Below, in pieces: positions 46,040 to 54,418 of a stretch of DNA of 64,000 nucleotides. The stretch spans positions 62,001 to 126,000 of the forward strand of contig NZ_LMLP01000021.1 in NCBI RefSeq assembly GCF_001421965.1, in the 5' to 3' direction. A program made the position numbers and the translations under genes. The stretch is from Sphingomonas sp. Leaf67 (GTDB lineage: Bacteria; Pseudomonadota; Alphaproteobacteria; Sphingomonadales; Sphingomonadaceae). Every line of letters starts with the position of its first letter. Positions within the stretch are counted from its first letter, which is position 1. The notes beneath the pieces are model-generated. The model did not search any database. It worked only from the letters and a program-made list of their open reading frames with translations, and was not told where the DNA came from.

Positions 46040-47092
46040 CTATCTAGTGCGCGAACCGTCGCATAGCCAGTGCGCAAGCGGTTCCCACAGGACGCTTGGT
46101 CCGCGTGATCCGACGATCATGCCGACATGGCCCGCGGGCACGATACGCCGGTCGGGCAGGCCGATCGCGCTGGCGGCGGGAACGATGCGGTCGTCCGCCG
46201 CGACGAATTCGACCATCGGCACAGGATGGTCGGCGGAGGCGATGCGATCGGCGACCCGCCAGCGTCCGGTGCCGGGCAGATCGGCATCGAACAGGTCGTC
46301 GAACAATTCGCGTCCCGCCGCATAGGGCAGCGGCGCGCCGGCATTGGCCCAATCCTCCAGCGCGATGAACGCCTGCGCCTTGGCCGATGCCGGGTCCAGA
46401 TCGGCGAAGCCGACATATTTATCGACGGTGCGCCCCGGATCGAGCTGCCAGAACATCGCCTGAAGAAACTCCATCGGGACGAGGCCCATCCGCTCGGCGG
46501 TCGGCTGCGCCATGGTCCATTGGTCGGCGACGCCGGCGCGGGTCGCATCGTCGAACCCGGTGAAATGCCACGGCGTCGCGATCAGGGCGATGCCCGCCAC
46601 CGGCACGAACCCCGCCGTGGCGAGCGCGATCGTCCCGCCAAGGCAATAGCCGACCAGCAACGGCGGTTCGTCCAGCGTCGCGCACAGCCGCGCCACCGCC
46701 TGCGCATGACGCCCAAGGTCCATCGCACGATCGTCAGGCGCGGGCGTCCCCCAGTCGACCAGCAACACCCGCAGCCCCTGTCCGGCCAGCCAGCGCAGCA
46801 GCGATTTTTCGGGCGACAGGTCGAGGACGAACGGCGGATTGATGAGCGACGGGATCACCACCACCGGTCGTCCCGCACCGCCATAATCGCGTAGAACGAT
46901 CCGTCCGTCGCGCGCGACCGGTTCGGCCATGGGCGTGCGCGGCAGGCGCGGCGCGTCCTGATAGGCGCGCAGGCCCGTCAGCGCGCGGGCGCGACGGCCG
47001 GGATCATCGGCGGTTTCGCTGCGCAACATCGAGAGAAACAACGGTAAAGGCCGTGGTCCGTGTTGCGGCGCGGTATCAACCGGTGTAGCCAT
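46040..47092 (-). CDS. phaC: PhaC-like polyhydroxyalkanoate synthase (short, class III-sized)
   Basis: 350-residue alpha/beta hydrolase. The nucleophile elbow is the PHA synthase type GYCLGG with Cys150 in place of Ser, the acid is Asp300 or Asp301 in VAADDRIVP, and His322 is in [27 protein letters not shown] and [10 protein letters not shown] are also synthase-like. Classes I and II are near 570 residues; class III PhaC is near 355 but needs a PhaE partner, which is not seen here. The gene precedes the thiolase and diverges from phaR. It may be a true synthase or a divergent acyltransferase-like relative. ATG 47092 is used; the frame is open to 47173. Confidence 0.82.
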   Translation of the reverse strand: MATPVDTAPQHGPRPLPLFLSMLRSETADDPGRRARALTGLRAYQDAPRLPRTPMAEPVARDGRIVLRDYGGAGRPVVVIPSLINPPFVLDLSPEKSLLRWLAGQGLRVLLVDWGTPAPDDRAMDLGRHAQAVARLCATLDEPPLLVGYCLGGTIALATAGFVPVAGIALIATPWHFTGFDDATRAGVADQWTMAQPTAERMGLVPMEFLQAMFWQLDPGRTVDKYVGFADLDPASAKAQAFIALEDWANAGAPLPYAAGRELFDDLFDADLPGTGRWRVADRIASADHPVPMVEFVAADDRIVPAASAIGLPDRRIVPAGHVGMIVGSRGPSVLWEPLAHWLCDGSRTR

Positions 47093-47120
47093 AGGAACAT
47101 CTTTCGCGCAAGGATTTCGC

Positions 47121-47693
47121 ATGAAGAAGGCAGCGGCCGACGGCAGCCCCGTCATCATCAAGAAATACGCCAATCGTCGGCTCTATAATACCGAGACTTC
47201 GTCCTACATCACGCTCGAGCATCTGGCAGCGATGACGCGCGAACATCGCGATTTCAAGGTCGTCGATGCGAAGACCGACGACGACATCACCCATAACGTG
47301 CTGACGCAGATCATCATGGAGGAGGAGAGCCGGGGACAGACGCTGTTGCCGGTCAGCTTCCTGCGTCAACTCATCACGCTGTACGGCGATTCGATGCAGG
47401 CAATGGTGCCGGGGTATCTGGAGGCGTCGATGGACAGCTTCCGCCGGAACCAGGAACAGTTCAAGACCGCGGTCGAAGGTGCCTTCGCCCATTCGCCCTT
47501 CGCGGAAATCGCCAAGCGCAACCTCGCCATGTTCGAAGCGGCGGCGCATGCGTTCAAGCCGGGTGCCCCCGGTGCACCCGGGGCTGCGACCCCCGCGACG
47601 ACCACGACCGAAACGCCGGTCAAGGTCGACGAAATGGCCGCCCTGCGCGCCGAACTCGCGCGGTTGCAGGACAAGGTCGACAAGCTGGGATGA
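47121..47693 (+). CDS. phaR: Polyhydroxyalkanoate synthesis repressor PhaR
   Basis: 190 residues. The N-terminal PHB/PHA accumulation regulator DNA-binding domain runs VIIKKYANRRLYNTETSSYITLEHL, followed by the PHB accumulation regulatory domain (TQIIMEEESRGQTLLPVSFLRQLITLYGDSMQ) and an Ala/Pro/Thr-rich linker with a short C-terminal coiled coil. PhaR binds PHA polymer and represses phasin and its own gene in other bacteria. AAGGA lies 6 bases before the ATG. It diverges from phaC with only 28 bases between the two starts. Confidence 0.95.
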   Translation: MKKAAADGSPVIIKKYANRRLYNTETSSYITLEHLAAMTREHRDFKVVDAKTDDDITHNVLTQIIMEEESRGQTLLPVSFLRQLITLYGDSMQAMVPGYLEASMDSFRRNQEQFKTAVEGAFAHSPFAEIAKRNLAMFEAAAHAFKPGAPGAPGAATPATTTTETPVKVDEMAALRAELARLQDKVDKLG

Positions 47694-48217
47694 TCGGGCG
47701 GGGGTGCCGTTCGACTCCCCCATCCATACTGTCAGGTTCGAGCTTGTCGGGAAGCGTCTGTCGAGAACGGCTACCCTGCGAAACCCCGTTCCAAATACGC
47801 GCGCGGTAGGTCGCCCGATCGCGGCTCGAACCGAACGGCGCGTTTTGCTTTTGGGGCCGATCGACATTCAGAGATAACCAAGGAACTTCGTCATTCCCGC
47901 GCAGGCGGGAATCCATAAACGCCGACGGTTTGGCTCGATCCGCGACGCTGGCGTATAGGGACTCCCGCCTGCGCGGGAGTGACGAACGGGGATGGAAGGC
48001 CATTCCTGCACCCAGCGAACTGAAGGTCGATCGGTCCTGGTCCGTTCGTCTGGAGTAGCCGCTTAGCAAAGTCGAAGCGGTGTATCGAAGGACATGCCAC
48101 CCGTAACCCCATACGCGCTTCCGGGTGTCCCGGTCATTTTCGATCGCCGCTGCTCGAACGGGCTCGATCCCCGCGAACGGCCGGGGGGTGAGCGATACGG
48201 CCCCCACCCGATGAATG
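47694..48217. other. 524-base gap made mostly of decayed repeats
   Basis: No gene is supported. The region contains a GAGCTTGTCG block (47740-47749) related to the repeat at 33735-33860, the REP pair at 47890-47983, and a degenerate GTCCGTTCG/GTATCGAAGGAC element (48033-48096) that looks like another worn copy. It appears to be a landing zone for intergenic repeats between the convergent phaR and methyltransferase genes. Confidence 0.65.
47890..47983. repeat. Paired REP-like palindromes
   Basis: ATTCCCGC-GCAG-GCGGGAAT (47893-47912) and ACTCCCGC-CTGC-GCGGGAGT (47961-47980) in head-to-head orientation, the same layout and flanks (CGTC...ATCCATA, TATAGGG...GTGACG) as at 28148-28243. Confidence 0.85.
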
Positions 48218-49018
48218 TTACTTCGGCTTGACGAAGCGCAGCGTCATCCGGTCGCTTTCGCCGATCGCGGAATATTTGGCGCGGTCGACGTCCTTCAACC
48301 GATAGGTCGGCGGCAACGTCCACACGCCCTGCGGCCAGTCGGCGGTATCCTTGGGGTTGGCGTTCACGTTCGATGTGCCCGCCAGCCTGAACCCGGCCTT
48401 CGTTGCAAAGGCGATGACCGAGCTTTCCTTCATATACCCCGATTTCTCTTCGGCAGCGGCGTCGCGTTGCTCGGGCAGGCGGTGCTCGACCACGCCCAGC
48501 ACGCCGCCGGGTTTCAGCATCCGGAACATCGCGTTGAACGCTGCCTGCGCCTGATCGGCCCCGCCGAAGCGCCAGTTATGGACGTTGCGGAACGTCAGCA
48601 CCTTGTCGGCGACGCCGTCGGGCACGCCGGTCTGTCCGGCCCCGGCGGGGAAGGCCATCGCCTGCACCTTGCCGAACGCGGTCGCATCGCGCGCTTGCAG
48701 CTTCGCCACCATCTCGGCGGTACGCGGCAAGGGGCCGGCGGCGACATAGCGGCCCTTGTCGCGCAGCATCGGGGCGAGGATTTCGGTGTACCAGCCATTG
48801 CCCGGCCAGATCTCGACCACCGTATCGGTCGGCTTCACGCCGGAAAACGCCAGCGTTTCGGCCGGATGGCGATAGCGGTCGCGTGCCGTATTCGCCGGAT
48901 CGCGCAGCGGCGATGCGACCGCAGCGGCCAGCGGGCCGCGCGGGGCCTGCGCCGGGGCGGGGGTCAGCGCGACCAGCGCGGTACTTAGGACTGGCAGGAA
49001 CAGGGCGGTTCGACGCAT
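48218..49018 (-). CDS. Exported class I methyltransferase-like protein (COG4798 type)
   Basis: 266 residues with a signal peptide (MRRTALFLPVLSTALVAL..APAQA). The rest has a methyltransferase fold in which motif I is EIWPGNGWYTEILAP (69-83) rather than GxGxG, followed by FGKVQAMAFPAGAG, VLTFRNVHNW and FRMLKPGGVLGVVEHR. This group is annotated as predicted methyltransferase, yet its export is odd because SAM is cytoplasmic. AGGAG stands 7 bases before the ATG at 49018; the frame stays open upstream without a signal. It diverges from a tiny membrane protein gene. Confidence 0.83.
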   Translation of the reverse strand: MRRTALFLPVLSTALVALTPAPAQAPRGPLAAAVASPLRDPANTARDRYRHPAETLAFSGVKPTDTVVEIWPGNGWYTEILAPMLRDKGRYVAAGPLPRTAEMVAKLQARDATAFGKVQAMAFPAGAGQTGVPDGVADKVLTFRNVHNWRFGGADQAQAAFNAMFRMLKPGGVLGVVEHRLPEQRDAAAEEKSGYMKESSVIAFATKAGFRLAGTSNVNANPKDTADWPQGVWTLPPTYRLKDVDRAKYSAIGESDRMTLRFVKPK

Positions 49019-49044
49019 GGGAAAACTCCTGACGGGAGGAACGG

Positions 49045-49236
49045 GTGGACGACGCACACAGGCTGTTATGGACGATCGCGGGCGTGGCGGCGATGCTCTT
49101 TGCAGTGTCGGTGCTGGCGGAACGTCGCCGTACCCTGCGCCGCGATCCCGATCGCGTCGGCTGGATGCCATGGACGCTGGTCCAGTTGATCGCGGTGCTG
49201 CTGGCGGTGTTCAGCGTCGCGATGGCCCTGAAATAG
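49045..49236 (+). CDS. Small membrane protein, two predicted spans
   Basis: 63 residues beginning with GTG, preceded by GGAGGAA 3 to 4 bases upstream. Two hydrophobic segments (LLWTIAGVAAMLFAVSVL and TLVQLIAVLLAVFSVAMAL) flank a basic loop ERRRTLRRDPDRVG. No family is recognised. It starts 26 bases from the divergent exported methyltransferase gene. The good ribosome binding site, membrane pattern and stop codon make it likely real despite its size. Confidence 0.6.
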   Translation: MDDAHRLLWTIAGVAAMLFAVSVLAERRRTLRRDPDRVGWMPWTLVQLIAVLLAVFSVAMALK

Positions 49237-49475
49237 GGTGCGATATCGGGCCGGCGGCAACGCTGTTATCCTCTCCCCGACGCGATGTGTCGGGGGACGC
49301 CGCGCAGTCAAAGGGGATCGGGGCCGCCTTGTTGCTGCTGGCGGGTGGCGGAACGACTGCGCCGTCCGCCGATGTCGACCACGGCCACCGGCCGATCAGA
49401 GGGCGCCGGAGGCCCGCAAGCGGCTGTCGTGACTAACGCCGGGCAAGGGGAGCGAGGCAGCCCCGCTGCCACGGC
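49237..49475. other. Intergenic region, nothing recognised
   Basis: 239 bases between the small membrane protein and the protease gene. Short open frames exist here on both strands, but none has a ribosome binding site, signal or recognisable composition. No strong hairpin or repeat was found. Confidence 0.5.
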
Positions 49476-50645
49476 TCAATAGAAGCGCGCCAGCGTCAGC
49501 GTTCGGGCCGCGCCGTCGCACATCGTCAGCCGCACGATCCGTCCCGGTGCATCGGTGCCCCAGCGGACGTCGACGCCGCCATTGGCCGTCAGCGCCACGG
49601 CCTGTCCATCGACCTGACAGATCAGGTCGTCGGCCTTCCACCCCGCCTTCGCCGCCGGGCCGCCGGCCATGACGTGCAGTACGCGCAGCCGCGCCCGGTC
49701 GTACCCCAGCAGCAGGCCGCTGGTCGATTTGAGTGGCGCGGGCGGGGCGTCGGGGTTCGGCGACAACAGCATCTGCCCCGCGCCGGGATCGAGCAGCACG
49801 CGGTAGCGCAGCAACAGCCCGGTGCCGATCCGCCCGGCGACGCGGACCTGTTTGGCAAAGCCGCCATCCGCCTCGATCCGCACTTCGATCGACCCGGTCG
49901 GTTGCCCGCCCAGCGATACCGCGTCGGTAACGGTCAGCCCGGCATCGACCACCCCGCCCGCGCCATAGGCGATCGTCGACGTGACCCGCGCGCCCCTGAT
50001 CGCGGCCGCCCGCCACGCGTTGCGCGCGATGCTGAGCGCACCGCCGTCGCCGGTATCGATCAGCAGCGGGCGGACGCGCGTCTTCGCCAGCATCGCCTGC
50101 GTCAGATACAGGCCGCTGCCCGACTGGATCGACAGCGGCACGCGGGTGCCGGTGAACGGCATCCGTCCGCTCGGCAACAGGCGGAACCGGCGGTTGGCGA
50201 AATCGATGTCGAGCGCATGGGGAGAGATCAGGTCGGTGCCGACCAGCACATCGGCATCGCCGGAGGCGCTGGCGAGCAGTTTGGGCAGGTCGATCACCGC
50301 CACCCGTCCGCCGCTGCGGTCGAGCGCGCCGAACGCCACCGATTTGGTCGCCGCCCAGTCGACGCGGATCGAACCGCCCAGCGCCACGCCCGACGCCGCG
50401 CCCTGCGGATCGATGGTCAGCTTCGCGCGGCGGGCGAAGTCGCGGCTGACCGCCGAATGGTTGAGCCCGGTGTCGAGCAGCGCCTGCGCCGCGACCCCAT
50501 CGATGGTCATCGCGAACCGCAGATGGTTGGCGGCGGTCAGGGTGAAGGGCACCCAGCGCGCCTCGGCATCGGCGGACAGCGTGCCCTGCGCACGGGCGAT
50601 GGCGGGCGCGCACAGCAGCAGCGCGAGGATCAGGCGGAGCAACAC
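49476..50645 (-). CDS. Periplasmic aspartic (retropepsin-like) protease with PDZ domain
   Basis: 389 residues starting at a GTG. Signal peptide LLRLILALLLCAPAIARAQ, then two retropepsin-like halves each with an active-site DTG (ALLDTGLNHS at 56-65, LLIDTGDGG at 195-203), so the usually dimeric protease is fused into one chain. A C-terminal PDZ domain (about 315-370, AGGPAAKAGWKADDLICQVDG) may bind substrate tails. Substrates are unknown. The start is chosen because it opens the signal peptide; no ATG is available there. It lies 32 bases after cpaF, possibly in one transcript. Confidence 0.84.
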   Translation of the reverse strand: MLLRLILALLLCAPAIARAQGTLSADAEARWVPFTLTAANHLRFAMTIDGVAAQALLDTGLNHSAVSRDFARRAKLTIDPQGAASGVALGGSIRVDWAATKSVAFGALDRSGGRVAVIDLPKLLASASGDADVLVGTDLISPHALDIDFANRRFRLLPSGRMPFTGTRVPLSIQSGSGLYLTQAMLAKTRVRPLLIDTGDGGALSIARNAWRAAAIRGARVTSTIAYGAGGVVDAGLTVTDAVSLGGQPTGSIEVRIEADGGFAKQVRVAGRIGTGLLLRYRVLLDPGAGQMLLSPNPDAPPAPLKSTSGLLLGYDRARLRVLHVMAGGPAAKAGWKADDLICQVDGQAVALTANGGVDVRWGTDAPGRIVRLTMCDGAARTLTLARFY

Positions 50646-50677
50646 CGCCCGGATGTAGGGCGACGGTCGCGCAAGTG

Positions 50678-52225
50678 CTACAGGCAGGCCTCCAGCAGCG
50701 CCTGATCGAAGCCATATTGCCGCGCCTTGTCGAGCGTGTAGGGGCGCATCCCCATCGAGCGATATTCGCCGATGATCTTGCCGTCGGCGCTTTCGTCGAG
50801 ATACTCGAACTTGAACAGCTCTTGGGTGACGATCACCGGTCCTTCCATCCCGATCACCTCGGTGATGTTGGTGACGCGCCGCGAACCGTCGCGCAGGCGC
50901 TTGACCTGTACGATCAGGTCGACCGAGTCGGCGATCTGGCGGCTGATCGCTTCCTTCGGCACCTTGATGTCCGACATCATCACCATGTTCTCCATCCGCG
51001 CGAGGCATTCGCGCGGCGAGTTGGCGTGGAGCGTCGCCATCGATCCGTCGTGACCGGTGTTCATCGCCGCGAGCAGGTCGAAACACTCGCTGCCACGAAT
51101 TTCGCCGAGGATGATCCGGTCGGGGCGCATACGCAGCGCGTTCTTCACCAGATCGCGGATGGTGATCTCGCCTTGCCCCTCCAGGTTGGGCGGGCGGGTT
51201 TCCAGCGGCAGCCAGTGCGGCTGTTGCAGCCGCAATTCGGCGGCGTCCTCGATCGTCAGCACGCGCTCGCCGGGGTCGATCATCTTCGACAGGGCGTTGA
51301 GCATGGTGGTCTTGCCCGAGCCGGTACCGCCCGAGATCACGACGTTGAACCGGCTGGCGCCCGCGACCTTCAGCGTGGTCGCCATCTCCTTGCTCATCGA
51401 TCCGAAGCCCGACATCATGTCGATGGTGATCGGTTTCGCCGAGAATTTACGGATCGAGATCGCGGTGCCCTTCAGGCTGAGCGGCGGCACGATCACGTTG
51501 ACGCGGCTGCCGTCCTTCAGCCGTGCATCGGCCAGCGGCGTCGTCTGGTCGACACGCCGCCCGACCGAGTTGCAGATGCGCTGCGCGATCTGGAACAGAT
51601 GCTCTTCGTCGCGAAACGCGATATTGGCGAGTTCCAGCTTGCCCTTACGCTCGACGAAAGTTTGTTCCGGACCGTTGACCATGATGTCGCTGATCGCCGG
51701 GTCCGCCAACAATTCCTCAAGCGGCCCAAGGCCCAACAGCTCGTCGACCAGCACCTTTTCCAGTGCGAACTGCTCGCGCCGGTTCAGCGTCAGCTTCAAT
51801 TCGGCCAGCACCTCCCCGACGATCGGCCGGAATTCCTCGGCCAGCTCGTCCTTGTTGAGCGTTGCGGCGGCTTCGGGATCGACGCGTTCGAGCAGGCGCG
51901 GCAACACCTGTTCCTTAATGCGGTGGATCGAGGATTCGAACCCTTCGACACGGCTGTTGCCAGCGTCGCCCGACAATGCCTGTCGGTCGGCGAGCCGCTG
52001 CATCGCGTCGCCCACCCCCTGCGGCAGGCTACCCGCCTGTTCGCCCGGCATCGGGGTGAAATCGTCGCCTGACAGCGGTATCTGGGTCAGCGATGGAAAT
52101 TGCGAGCCAAGGTCGAGATCGGCGGCGCGTGCCGGCCCCGATCCCTGCATCGGCCGCGCGACCCCGAAGGACGGCCTGCCGCCGCCCGCTCCGCCCATGC
52201 CGCTCCGCCGCCCGAATGCGTTCAC
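50678..52225 (-). CDS. cpaF: CpaF family type IV pilus/Tad secretion ATPase
   Basis: 515-residue AAA-like secretion ATPase. A Gly/Pro-rich N-terminal tail (about 1-55) precedes the N1B-like domain (VDELLGLGPLEELLADPAISDIMVNG) and the RecA core with Walker A ISGGTGSGKTTML (297-309), the Asp box LTIEDAAELRL, Walker B RIILGEIRG and the His box TGHDGSMATLHANSP. CpaF powers Flp/Tad pilus assembly. The GTG at 52225 gives MNAFGRRSGMGG, like relatives; another GTG at 52234 is possible. No other tad/cpa gene lies within this window, so it is an orphan here. Confidence 0.92.
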   Translation of the reverse strand: MNAFGRRSGMGGAGGGRPSFGVARPMQGSGPARAADLDLGSQFPSLTQIPLSGDDFTPMPGEQAGSLPQGVGDAMQRLADRQALSGDAGNSRVEGFESSIHRIKEQVLPRLLERVDPEAAATLNKDELAEEFRPIVGEVLAELKLTLNRREQFALEKVLVDELLGLGPLEELLADPAISDIMVNGPEQTFVERKGKLELANIAFRDEEHLFQIAQRICNSVGRRVDQTTPLADARLKDGSRVNVIVPPLSLKGTAISIRKFSAKPITIDMMSGFGSMSKEMATTLKVAGASRFNVVISGGTGSGKTTMLNALSKMIDPGERVLTIEDAAELRLQQPHWLPLETRPPNLEGQGEITIRDLVKNALRMRPDRIILGEIRGSECFDLLAAMNTGHDGSMATLHANSPRECLARMENMVMMSDIKVPKEAISRQIADSVDLIVQVKRLRDGSRRVTNITEVIGMEGPVIVTQELFKFEYLDESADGKIIGEYRSMGMRPYTLDKARQYGFDQALLEACL

Positions 52226-52442
52226 GCTCGCCACCCCATTGATTCTCAGACGACAGGCTAGGGGGGATGTTTTTATATTTGCCTAACTACGTCCGGTAGG
52301 CGGTCGGACGGGGGCGCTTCTCCTCTTCCAGGGAGGGGAGGGTAGTTGCCTCTGCGTCTCGGCCAAGCCCGACAGCGAAAGGGCGGAGCATGTCGCCATG
52401 CCCCGCCCCGCATATGTCTGCTTCCATCCCTCGGCGGCTGCT

Positions 52443-52470
52443 CGTCATTCCCGCCGGCGCGGGAACGACG
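52443..52470. repeat. Single REP-like hairpin downstream of lpdA
   Basis: A CGTC-ATTCCCGC-CGGC-GCGGGAAC-GACG hairpin with one imperfect pair lies 18 bases past the lpdA stop and may end the sucD-lpdA transcript. It is a lone arm of the paired family seen elsewhere. The rest of the 262-base cpaF-lpdA gap holds no gene, and there is a weaker GGCGGAGCATG/CATGCCCCGCC hairpin near 52381-52409. Confidence 0.6.
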
Positions 52471-52487
52471 ATCCCGTCCGCACCCGA

Positions 52488-53888
52488 TCAGATGTGGATC
52501 GGCTTGCCCCGCACCGCCATCGCCGCTTCCTTGAGCGCTTCGGCATGGGTCGGGTGTGCGTGGCAGGTGTATGCAATGTCTTCGCTGGTCGCGCCGAATT
52601 CCATCGCCTGGGCCGCCTGCGCGATCATCGTGCCGGCCAGTGACGAAACGATCCACACACCGACCACGCGATCGGTCTTGGCATCGGCGATGACCTTCAC
52701 GAAGCCATCGGTGTCGCGGTTGGTCTTGGCACGGCTGTTGGCGGCGAACGGGAACTTGCCCACCTTTACCTCGCCCTTTTCCTTCGCGGCTTCCTCGGTC
52801 AGGCCGACGCCGGCGATTTCGGGCATGGTGTAGACCACGCTCGGGATGACGTCGTGGTTCACGATGCCGGTCTGGCCGGCGATGAACTCTGCGACCGCGA
52901 CGCCCTCGTCCTCGGCCTTGTGCGCCAGCATCGGGCCGTGGACCACGTCGCCGATCGCCCAGATGCCGTCGACCTTGGTGCGGAATTCGTCGTCGATGTC
53001 GACCTGCCCGCGCTGGTTGACCGACAGGCCGGCCTTGTCGAGTGCCAGATGCTCGGTGTTGGCGCGGCGACCGATCGATACGAGCACGGCGTCGGCGGTC
53101 AGCGTGGTCGCTTCGCCGCCGGCGGCAGGTTCGACCGTCAGCGTCGCGGTGCCGCCGTCGACCGACGCGCCGGTGACCTTGGTCGAAGTCTTCAGGTCGA
53201 AGCCCTGCTTCTTGAACAGCTTGGCCGATTCCTTGCGGACCTCGCCGTCGAAACCGGGCAGGATCTGGTCGGCATATTCGACCACGGTGACCTTGGCACC
53301 CAGGCGACGCCACACGCTGCCCAGTTCCAGCCCGATCACGCCGCCGCCGATGACGACCAGATGCTCGGGTACCTTGGGCAGCGCCAGCGCACCGGTCGAA
53401 TCGACGATGATCGCCGCGTCGTTGTCGACCGCCACGCCCGGCAGCGGGGTAACGCTCGAACCGGTGGCGATGACAATGTCGCGCGCGGTGACGGTGCGGT
53501 CGCCGATCTTCACGCTATGGTCGTTCTCGAACGCGGCATAGCCCTTCAGCCATTCGACCTTGTTCTTCTTGAACAGATACTCGATGCCGCCCGTCAGCTC
53601 GCCGACTGCCTTGGCCTTTTCAGCATGCATCTGGTCGAGGTTCAGTGTCGCGCCCTGGATCTCGACGCCGAACTTGGCGAGGTGACCGCCGGTTGCTTCC
53701 TCATACAGTTCGGACGCATGCAACAGCGCCTTGGACGGGATGCACCCGACGTTCAGGCAGGTGCCGCCCAGCGTCTCGCGCCCTTCGGCGCACGCGGTCT
53801 TCAGGCCCAGCTGCGCCGCGCGGATCGCCGCGACATAGCCGCCGGGGCCGGCACCGATCACGAGGACGTCGAAGTCATATTCAGCCAT
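52488..53888 (-). CDS. lpdA: Dihydrolipoyl dehydrogenase (E3)
   Basis: 466-residue flavoprotein that reoxidises the E2 lipoyl groups of 2-oxo acid dehydrogenases. FAD-binding VIGAGPGGYVAAI (10-22), the redox disulfide Cys44-Cys49 in GGTCLNVGCIPSK, the second nucleotide-binding VIGGGVIGLELGSVW, GIWAIGDVVHGPMLAHKAEDEG, and the C-terminal base His in HAHPTHAE. It closes the sucA-odhB operon, separated from odhB by the DUF1877 gene. Confidence 0.96.
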   Translation of the reverse strand: MAEYDFDVLVIGAGPGGYVAAIRAAQLGLKTACAEGRETLGGTCLNVGCIPSKALLHASELYEEATGGHLAKFGVEIQGATLNLDQMHAEKAKAVGELTGGIEYLFKKNKVEWLKGYAAFENDHSVKIGDRTVTARDIVIATGSSVTPLPGVAVDNDAAIIVDSTGALALPKVPEHLVVIGGGVIGLELGSVWRRLGAKVTVVEYADQILPGFDGEVRKESAKLFKKQGFDLKTSTKVTGASVDGGTATLTVEPAAGGEATTLTADAVLVSIGRRANTEHLALDKAGLSVNQRGQVDIDDEFRTKVDGIWAIGDVVHGPMLAHKAEDEGVAVAEFIAGQTGIVNHDVIPSVVYTMPEIAGVGLTEEAAKEKGEVKVGKFPFAANSRAKTNRDTDGFVKVIADAKTDRVVGVWIVSSLAGTMIAQAAQAMEFGATSEDIAYTCHAHPTHAEALKEAAMAVRGKPIHI

Positions 53889-53903
53889 AGTCTCTATCCC
53901 GTC

Positions 53904-54401
53904 CTAGTCGTTGTGGGCGATCACGCGGATCGCGCCGTCGCCGGTACGGCGGCATTGTGCCGCAAATTGTCGCAGGGCCGGAATCCCCCGCATCACGTAA
54001 TCAAGTGCATCGGCGCCGCCGAACGTGTCGGCCAGATAGACATCGGCCTTCGCCATCGCCCGCGGATCGAAGCGGCGGGCGAGCATGGCATCGTCCTGCC
54101 GGTCGAGCGCATCGGCGAACGCCTGCATCAGCGGCGGCGCGATCAGGCCGATCCCGCCCTCGCCATTCTCGTCCGCGCCCAGTTCGGGGAGCGCGGCGAT
54201 GATGATGCCCAGCGTGTCGCCGAGATCGTCCGCCGATCCGGTCAGCAGGTAATGGACCGCGTGCCACGCCTCGCCCAGATCGAGAAAGTCGAGATCCTCG
54301 ACGCCTTCCTCGAACAGGAAGTCCTCGAACACCGATGGGTCGGCGACCAGCCGGTCGATGTCGGCATCGCCGGCCCGACGCAGATAGATCACCATGCCCA
54401 T
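53904..54401 (-). CDS. DUF1877 (YfbM-like) family protein
   Basis: 165 residues of the YfbM/DUF1877 family: MGMVIYLRRAGDADIDRLVADP at the start, EDLDFLDLGEAWHAVHYLLTG as the family signature, and LDYVMRGIPALRQFAAQC at the end. Function is unknown. It sits between odhB (17-base gap) and lpdA (15-base gap), so it must be transcribed with the 2-oxoglutarate dehydrogenase genes. A second in-frame ATG at 54395 is possible. Confidence 0.87.
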   Translation of the reverse strand: MGMVIYLRRAGDADIDRLVADPSVFEDFLFEEGVEDLDFLDLGEAWHAVHYLLTGSADDLGDTLGIIIAALPELGADENGEGGIGLIAPPLMQAFADALDRQDDAMLARRFDPRAMAKADVYLADTFGGADALDYVMRGIPALRQFAAQCRRTGDGAIRVIAHND

Positions 54402-54418
54402 CGGTTTCCGGGTCGTCC

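Noticed and set aside
49238..49432. 64-codon plus-strand open frame after the small membrane protein
   Set aside because: No ribosome binding site, no hydrophobic or domain pattern, and basic low-complexity composition typical of chance frames here.
52226..52487. Considered a small RNA or short gene between cpaF and lpdA
   Set aside because: Only a REP-like hairpin and a weak GC hairpin are visible; no promoter or coding signal is convincing.
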